A stretch of DNA of 64,000 bases from Lachnospiraceae bacterium UBA7182 (lineage in GTDB: Bacteria > Bacillota > Clostridia > Lachnospirales > Lachnospiraceae): positions 1-64,000 of the forward strand of contig DKVI01000108.1 of NCBI GenBank assembly GCA_002491115.1. Reading direction: 5' to 3'. Below are positions 59,133 to 64,000 of this stretch, piece after piece. A program made the position numbers and the translations under genes. Within the stretch, counting starts at the first letter, position 1. Every line of letters begins with the position of its first letter. Below the pieces are notes generated by a model. The model ran no database searches. It was not told the DNA's origin and saw nothing but the letters and a program-made list of their open reading frames with translations.

Positions 59133-60453
59133 CTTCTTCCTCCCCTTTTGTCCTGTATTTTGTATCCGTCTTCGATACCTGGATCATCTCGCCCACCAGG
59201 CGGTCGATTTTTTCTGTCTGCTCTATAATCTGCCGAAGATATCTGTCACGCGTTTCCTCCCGGGCGCACCCTTGTAAATTTTCCGCTAAATCTTTGATCC
59301 TCTTCAGAGGCTCTTTTAATTCATGCGCCATGGTGTGAACCACATTTTTTCTATGCTCATCCATCGCTTCCTGCCGGTTGTAGATCCGGTTTGCGGAATA
59401 TATGATTTTTATCATACAGGCCAGCGTCAACGCCGCTCCTGCCAGATAAACGTACTTCATATAGTCCAGAGCTGCCAGCCAGGGCCGGCTCTCCATGCGC
59501 ATTTCCAGATAAAAGCGTCCGTTTTCGTTATCATCCGGCTCAATCGGAATCAGCGCCGCTTTCCTCAGACGAAAAAGAGAAAACGGCGTTTCCAGGGAAG
59601 ACATTGTATTTTTTACATCTGTCTGTTCTGTAAAATCATGCAGATACTTATTCTCGTTCCATTTTTTCCATCTTTCGCTGCCAAATGCCAGATAAGGAAA
59701 ATAAAGCGGCGTTTCTACAAATTTTCCGTCCGGACATTCCAGACCTTCATAAGGCTTTGCCTTCCGGTTAAATATGACCCGGCTGTCTGTTTCATACCAG
59801 ATAACCGCATATTGGCTCGAAAAATGCTCCACCCCGTCTTTTTCCATACGGGGAATGACTTCATAGCTGCATGGCTCCAGCAACAGCGGATCTGTATATT
59901 CGTCTTTATGCTCCTGTCCGGTTTCCCAGGTAATCTCCTGAACCGTGATTCCGTACAGATTTTCTCCGTCCTCTGACAGATGTGTACAAATACGGTATTT
60001 GGGTGGTCTTTGCCGGTCACCCTGACTGGCAGATTCATCCTGGTATATCTTCTGGTAGTCTGCCAGCTCATACACATCTTTTTTGCTAAAAGCCGTATCC
60101 AGCGAATAAACTCCATAAGGCTCAGAGTCCGGGCCAAGAGACACAATCGGTCCTCCGCCGGCTATGTTTCCGCTTTTTGCCAGGAGTTTTCCTTCTTCAT
60201 CATACGCTGCGGCAGAAAAATAACTGAATTTCCCCACAGAATAGCTGTGGAAATTCACAAAGGACTGATACCAGACACCGGACTGTCTGTTCTCCGCCTG
60301 CATATTTTGTACCGAACCGGCTTTCTGCCAGAAATTCTGTTCAAGGTCATCCGCATATTTTGCGGCCATCAGGCAGACAGACAACCCCATGACGGTCAGA
60401 TACAATGCCGCAAATCCCAGTATGACCGGCTTTTTAAATTTTTGTTTTTTCAT
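59122..60453 (-). CDS. Kinase-like sensor protein lacking the ATPase domain
   Basis: A 443-residue paralogue of the complete kinase at 56629-58455. It has the first helix (about 8-30), an extracytoplasmic domain, second helix (YVYLAGAALTLACMIKII) and a DHp-like helix pair with MAHELKEPL, then ends after SKTDTKYRTKGEEEDGK without any N-, G1- or G2-box. The H-box histidine is kept, but T-P became E-P. The stop overlaps the response-regulator start in a normal coupled arrangement, so this looks like a settled architecture and not fresh damage. It may form mixed dimers with the complete kinase or act as a decoy/phosphatase. Confidence 0.85.
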   Translation of the reverse strand: MKKQKFKKPVILGFAALYLTVMGLSVCLMAAKYADDLEQNFWQKAGSVQNMQAENRQSGVWYQSFVNFHSYSVGKFSYFSAAAYDEEGKLLAKSGNIAGGGPIVSLGPDSEPYGVYSLDTAFSKKDVYELADYQKIYQDESASQGDRQRPPKYRICTHLSEDGENLYGITVQEITWETGQEHKDEYTDPLLLEPCSYEVIPRMEKDGVEHFSSQYAVIWYETDSRVIFNRKAKPYEGLECPDGKFVETPLYFPYLAFGSERWKKWNENKYLHDFTEQTDVKNTMSSLETPFSLFRLRKAALIPIEPDDNENGRFYLEMRMESRPWLAALDYMKYVYLAGAALTLACMIKIIYSANRIYNRQEAMDEHRKNVVHTMAHELKEPLKRIKDLAENLQGCAREETRDRYLRQIIEQTEKIDRLVGEMIQVSKTDTKYRTKGEEEDGK

Positions 60454-60545
60454 TCCATTTCCTCCGATCCTTTTGGCTTTTCCTGTTATGCTTTGATCTT
60501 ACCACCCTATTATATCTTTTCCGTATCCTTTTTGAAAAAATAAAA

Positions 60546-60582
60546 GACCGGATAAGCGCTGTCTTTGCGGCTTTGTCCGATC
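60546..60582 (-). terminator. Terminator after the LysR gene
   Basis: GACCGGA (60546-60552) pairs with TCCGATC (60576-60582, one mismatch) and is followed on the minus strand by TTTTATTTTTT. It lies ten bases after the LysR stop. Confidence 0.75.
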
Positions 60583-60591
60583 TGTCATATA

Positions 60592-61482
60592 TTATCCGTC
60601 AGTTATATTTCTCATCACCCGAAGCAGCTCCCGCACTTCATCTTTGGGATGCAGTTGATACAGTATCCCGTAAGGCAGCGTAAACTCCCAGTCCACCGGG
60701 ATTGTAGCCAGACACGGGTGGACATCTTTCCAGCATTCCAGCGTCAGCATGGGGCGTCCGGTCTGGACGCAGTGGTTAAACACTTCCATATCATAAAACT
60801 GCGGCGTATCCTCAATGTGAATCAGCGGATAAGTTTCCAGCATGTCTCTTGTTTTGTCCACATTGGGCGAATCTCCTCTTTTTACCATCATCAAAGTTTC
60901 TCCGGACAAGTCCTCAACAGAAATTTTCTTTCTTTTGGAAAGTTCATGTTCCCACGGAACCGCAACGCACTGGCGGTACACGCCCAGCGGGAAAAAATTA
61001 CAGCGGTTCAGCCACTGTCTGGAATCGCATGCCGCCACCAGAAAGTCAAATTTATCTCCCAACCGGGCAATTTCAGAAAGAATATTGCTGTGATCATCCT
61101 CGAAAGGCACCACATGAATCCGATAATCCGGGAAATGGCTGTTGCACTGATACCACAGATCCATAAACGGCCTGCATGGATTCAGCAGAGACGTCCCCAC
61201 ACGGAACAGCCCGTTTTTTCCTTTTGTCTCCCGTCTTGCTTCCTCCACAGCTTTCTTGGAATACTCAAACAGCATCTTCGCGTGCCGATAGATCACTTTT
61301 CCCGCGGGCGTCAGTGTAATACCATGGTTGGTACGGTCAAAAAGCTTCATCTCCAGATGCTTTTCCAGCGCGTTAATCTGCTTCATAACCGCTGTGGATG
61401 AAATAAACATCTTCTCTGCCGCTTTATTGAAACTGCCACTGTCCGCCACACAGACAAACGCAGTCAGATGAGAATTGAACAT
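60592..61482 (-). CDS. LysR-family transcriptional regulator
   Basis: A 296-residue regulator starting MFNSHLTAFVCVADSGSFNKAAEKMFISSTAVMKQINALE, a LysR helix-turn-helix, followed by a LysR substrate-binding domain. ATG at 61482 has GGGAGGGCGT upstream; a 52-residue upstream extension is promoter DNA. It is divergent from the DUF362 gene, so that gene is the most likely target. Confidence 0.9.
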   Translation of the reverse strand: MFNSHLTAFVCVADSGSFNKAAEKMFISSTAVMKQINALEKHLEMKLFDRTNHGITLTPAGKVIYRHAKMLFEYSKKAVEEARRETKGKNGLFRVGTSLLNPCRPFMDLWYQCNSHFPDYRIHVVPFEDDHSNILSEIARLGDKFDFLVAACDSRQWLNRCNFFPLGVYRQCVAVPWEHELSKRKKISVEDLSGETLMMVKRGDSPNVDKTRDMLETYPLIHIEDTPQFYDMEVFNHCVQTGRPMLTLECWKDVHPCLATIPVDWEFTLPYGILYQLHPKDEVRELLRVMRNITDG

Positions 61483-61522
61483 ACGCCCTCCCACGCTTTT
61501 GCTATAACTTTTAGTTGATACC

Positions 61523-61551
61523 ATGATACGATATTGATTCTTCCCTGTCAA
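61523..61551 (-). promoter_or_regulatory. Sigma-A promoter of the LysR gene
   Basis: Consensus TTGACA (61546-61551), 17-base spacer and TATCAT (61523-61528) on the minus strand. The divergent DUF362 gene has a possible -10 TACAAT near 61565 in the same 118-base intergenic region but no clear -35, as expected for a LysR-activated promoter. Confidence 0.75.
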
Positions 61552-61600
61552 TCTGATTGTCGATACAATAAGGAAATAAAATAAAGAAAGGATGTGCATT

Positions 61601-62482
61601 ATGGAAAAAGCAAAGGTATATTTTACCAGGACCATCACACCGGAAAGTCTTGTAAAGATCTACGAGGCTCTGGGAAGAGAACTGAAGGGGAAGGTTGCCG
61701 TGAAGATTTCCACCGGCGAACCGGGAGGCCACAACTTTCTTCAACCGTCTCTGATCGCGCCGCTGGTAGATAAGCTTCACGGAACGATCGTAGAATGCAA
61801 TACGGCATACGAAGGCCGCCGCAATACCAGTGAAGCCCACTGGCAGACATTTAAAGACCACGGTTTTGCCGCAATCGCTCCCTGTGATCTGATGGATGAA
61901 GAAGGGGATATGGCACTGACCGTCCGGAACGGCCGTCAGTTAAAAGAAAACTATGTAGGAAGCCATTTAAGCCGCTATGATTCCATGCTGGTACTGTCTC
62001 ATTTTAAAGGACACGCCATGGGCGGTTTTGGAGGCGCGCTGAAAAATATTGCCATCGGCGTTGCATCCGCACGCGGAAAAGGACACATCCACTGTAACGG
62101 AAAGCCGTTTACAAAATTTGAAGATATGTTCACTGCCGACCATGATTCTTTCCTGGAATCCATGGCAGACGCGGACAGTTCCGTCATGGACTATCTCGGC
62201 CAGAAGAACATGGCTTATATCAATGTGGCGAACCGCCTGTCCATTGACTGCGACTGCGACGCCCATCCGCACGACCCGGAGATGGCGGATATCGGTATCT
62301 TCGCTTCCCTTGACCCGGTAGCCGTAGACCAGGCATGCGTGGACGCGGTCTATAACTCCCCGGACCCGGGCAAAGCCTCCCTGATCGAGCGTATGGAATC
62401 CTTAAACGGCATCCACACCGTAGAAGCGGCGGCGGCTCTTATGCTGGGAACCCGCGCGTATGAAATCGAAGAACTGGATTAA
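61601..62482 (+). CDS. DUF362-family protein
   Basis: A 293-residue DUF362 protein without the ferredoxin domain often attached. Recognisable segments: VAVKISTGEPGGHNFLQPSLI, AYEGRRNTSEAHW, VLSHFKGHAMGGFGGALKNIAIG and IGIFASLDPVAVDQACVDAVY. The GGxxGGALKN segment is the family hallmark. Function is unknown. The start is ATG 61601 behind AAAGGA; an ATG three codons earlier is too close to the ribosome binding site. It is controlled, by position, by the divergent LysR, and it ends five bases from the convergent ZIP gene. Confidence 0.85.
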   Translation: MEKAKVYFTRTITPESLVKIYEALGRELKGKVAVKISTGEPGGHNFLQPSLIAPLVDKLHGTIVECNTAYEGRRNTSEAHWQTFKDHGFAAIAPCDLMDEEGDMALTVRNGRQLKENYVGSHLSRYDSMLVLSHFKGHAMGGFGGALKNIAIGVASARGKGHIHCNGKPFTKFEDMFTADHDSFLESMADADSSVMDYLGQKNMAYINVANRLSIDCDCDAHPHDPEMADIGIFASLDPVAVDQACVDAVYNSPDPGKASLIERMESLNGIHTVEAAAALMLGTRAYEIEELD

Positions 62483-62487
62483 CTGCG

Positions 62488-63270
62488 CTATCCAAGCGCC
62501 ACATCCAGCGCCATCATAACAGTAAAACCGGCAGAGAAAAAGATTGTACCCAGGTTGGAGTGAATCCCTTCGGACATCTCCGGAACCAGTTCTTCCACCA
62601 CCACGTAGATCATGGCTCCTGCCGCAAAGCTTAACAGATACGGAAGCGCCGGCGTCACAAGACCTGCTGCCAGGACTGTAAGGACTGCTGCCAGCGGTTC
62701 TACGGCGCCGGACAGCGCTCCGTAATAACAGGCTTTCCATTTTCCCATACCCTCTGCCCGCAGCGGCATGGATACAATGGCTCCCTCGGGAAAGTTCTGA
62801 ATCGCGATCCCGACGGACAGGGCAAACGCTCCCGCTAAGGTGATCGTTTGCTTTCCTGTTATCCATCCGGCAAACGCCACCCCTACCGCCATCCCTTCCG
62901 GAATATTGTGGAGCGTCACCGCCAGTACCATCATTGTCGTCTTTTTCAGTGCCGTTTTCGGCCCTTCCGGCTTTTCACTGTCCCTGTGAAGATGGGGAAT
63001 CGCGCAATCCAGCAAAAGCAGGAAGAAAATCCCGACCCAGAATCCCGCTGCCGCAGGCATAAACGACCAGCGTCCCAGCGCCTGCGCCTGCTCTATGGCA
63101 GGAAGCAAAAGACTCCATATAGAAGCCGCCGTCATCACGCCCGCCGCGAAACCTGTCAAAATCCGCTCAACGGCAGGATGCAGCCTGTCTCTCATGAATA
63201 ATACACAGGCCGCCCCCAGCAACGTGCCCCAAAATGGAAGCAAAATACCCTGTATCGCTTCTGTCGGCAT
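62488..63270 (-). CDS. ZIP-family metal transporter
   Basis: A 260-residue membrane protein with about eight helices. The metal-site helices are visible: HNIPEGMAVGVAFA (H-N-x-P-E-G) and a second motif IQNFPEGAIVSMPL, where Q-N replaces the usual H-N, as in bacterial ZupT-like members. It imports zinc and possibly iron, manganese or other divalent ions. ATG at 63270 follows GGAGG. It is a counterpart to the P1B exporter at 1317-3956. Confidence 0.9.
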   Translation of the reverse strand: MPTEAIQGILLPFWGTLLGAACVLFMRDRLHPAVERILTGFAAGVMTAASIWSLLLPAIEQAQALGRWSFMPAAAGFWVGIFFLLLLDCAIPHLHRDSEKPEGPKTALKKTTMMVLAVTLHNIPEGMAVGVAFAGWITGKQTITLAGAFALSVGIAIQNFPEGAIVSMPLRAEGMGKWKACYYGALSGAVEPLAAVLTVLAAGLVTPALPYLLSFAAGAMIYVVVEELVPEMSEGIHSNLGTIFFSAGFTVMMALDVALG

Positions 63271-63400
63271 AGGATACCTCCGTTCCAGAACTTATTTTAT
63301 CCCTCTGCCGTTATTCTTCCAACCCCGGGTCTTTTTATACCCGCATGGTTTTTCCTGTCCTGTACTCCACATCCATCAGCATCAGCTTTATAATTTTTCA

Positions 63401-64000
63401 TTATGCCTGCTGGTAGGTATCTTTGAAAATGCCCTTTTTAATAATGTATACGTCTTTCGGATTTTCCTGTCTGGCCGCCAGCCAGTCACCCGGCACTCCT
63501 AACATATAGTTATCACTCCAGGGCACAAACACTTTGGTGCGCTTTGTAACTTCCCGCGCATGGATCAGGGAACCGGATTTGGGTATGCAGGATTTGGCAT
63601 AGTCTTTCAAAGATTTGGATTCCACGCCCACAGCTTTCACGGTTTCATGGATCACAGGGGCATACTCGCCTTTAAATACATACGGCTCATCACTTAAATC
63701 ATTGTGCGACAGAAAATACGCTTCATCATTCTTATATACTTCCGACTCCACGCCGATCATAAAGTAGCTGTCTTCGGCGACAGTAAACGCAATGTCCCCT
63801 TCCATCATACGGACAGACACTTTAGTCCCAACCGGATAGAGATCCGCCGCCTTCACATACCCGATGGGCAGACGCTTCTTCTGGTAGAGCGGGCACGCCG
63901 TAAGGTCCGGCGCATCCTCCGTCCCTGCATAGATAAACTCCTGCTCCTTAAAATAGCGGCTCATCCGGTCCATCAGCAGCCGGTGGACCGCACTTCCGAT
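63401..64000 (-). CDS. Unrecognised protein, C-terminal part (gene continues beyond the right edge)
   Basis: The frame is open to the window end, so at least 199 residues of a longer protein are seen. An internal ATG at 63973 has no ribosome binding site and is probably not the start. Features: ACPLYQKKRLPIGYVKA, an IAFTVAEDSYFMIG strand, a PWSDNYMLGVPGDWLAARQ segment and a YIIKKGIFKDTYQ tail. The last two resemble a repeated unit (MIGVESEVYKN... and MLGVPGDWLA...). No membrane segment or signal is visible in this part. I do not recognise the family. Confidence 0.6.
   Translation of the reverse strand: MGSAVHRLLMDRMSRYFKEQEFIYAGTEDAPDLTACPLYQKKRLPIGYVKAADLYPVGTKVSVRMMEGDIAFTVAEDSYFMIGVESEVYKNDEAYFLSHNDLSDEPYVFKGEYAPVIHETVKAVGVESKSLKDYAKSCIPKSGSLIHAREVTKRTKVFVPWSDNYMLGVPGDWLAARQENPKDVYIIKKGIFKDTYQQA

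Noticed and set aside
1..64000. tRNA, rRNA, insertion sequences, phage genes, CRISPR arrays, replication origin
   Set aside because: No cloverleaf-type sequence, transposase, integrase, repeat-spacer array or DnaA-box cluster was recognised when reading both strands; small divergent elements could still be missed.

Overview
The window reads as chromosome from a low-to-mid-GC Clostridia species, most likely a gut acetogen of the Lachnospiraceae (Blautia/Marvinbryantia-like). The main reason is a nearly complete Wood-Ljungdahl (reductive acetyl-CoA) gene set with an RnfC2-type methylene-THF reductase module. Supporting traits are Firmicutes-style ribosome binding sites, sigma-A promoters, TTG/GTG starts, Rex, the alr-mazF pair and rhamnose catabolism. 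Species cannot be fixed from the sequence alone. Almost all genes lie on the minus strand; only an ABC-F ATPase (21293-23212) and a DUF362 protein (61601-62482) are on the plus strand.

Region 1 (1-11740): the start of an AAA-ATPase-like gene at the left edge, then a nine-gene minus-strand unit. In transcription order it has a sigma-A promoter, a cobalamin riboswitch with a terminator, a LysR regulator, an Opp/Nik-type ABC transporter (SBP, two permeases, two ATPases), a periplasmic-binding-like lipoprotein, a His-rich P1B-type metal ATPase and an aspartoacylase-family hydrolase, closed by a terminator near 211-253. Region 2 (11795-21150): housekeeping genes tepA, metY, a zinc-ribbon/CFI-box protein, yebC, mazF, alr, nnrD, rex, and rhaB-rhaD. 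Region 3 (21221-31477): an ABC-F ATPase; an amidase/deacetylase fusion; and a run DnaJ-like, PucR regulator, secreted FG-GAP-like protein, response regulator, sensor kinase, membrane-anchored protein. The DnaJ-like protein carries three copies of a His/Cys repeat.

Region 4 (31541-52478) is the carbon-fixation core. fhs-fchA-folD form one unit, preceded by a -10 element and a near-perfect Rex operator. Upstream is the CODH/ACS unit in the order His-rich protein, cooT, cooC, cooS, cooC, acsB, acsD, acsC, acsE, two small membrane proteins, acsV, DUF3786. It is driven from a strong promoter whose spacer holds a CCCCATGGGG palindrome. Further upstream lie rnfC2 (with a MetV-like N-terminal domain), metV and metF. 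Together they cover formyl-THF formation, reduction to methyl-THF, methyl transfer to the corrinoid protein, corrinoid reactivation, CO2 reduction to CO, and acetyl-CoA assembly, plus nickel handling. No formate dehydrogenase, hydrogenase or complete Rnf complex is in the window.

Region 5 (52514-64000): a large secreted transglutaminase-like/repeat protein; a two-component locus with one complete kinase and a paralogue that lacks its ATPase domain; a LysR regulator divergent from a DUF362 protein; a ZIP metal transporter; and an unrecognised gene running off the right edge.

The recurring theme is transition-metal and corrinoid supply for CODH/ACS: a B12 riboswitch operon, CooC/CooT/His-rich proteins, a P1B ATPase, a ZIP transporter and a metal-motif DnaJ. 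The least described parts are the His/Cys-rich CooJ-like protein with its candidate metal-responsive operator, the riboswitch-controlled LysR-Opp-ATPase operon, and the repeat-bearing DnaJ protein.
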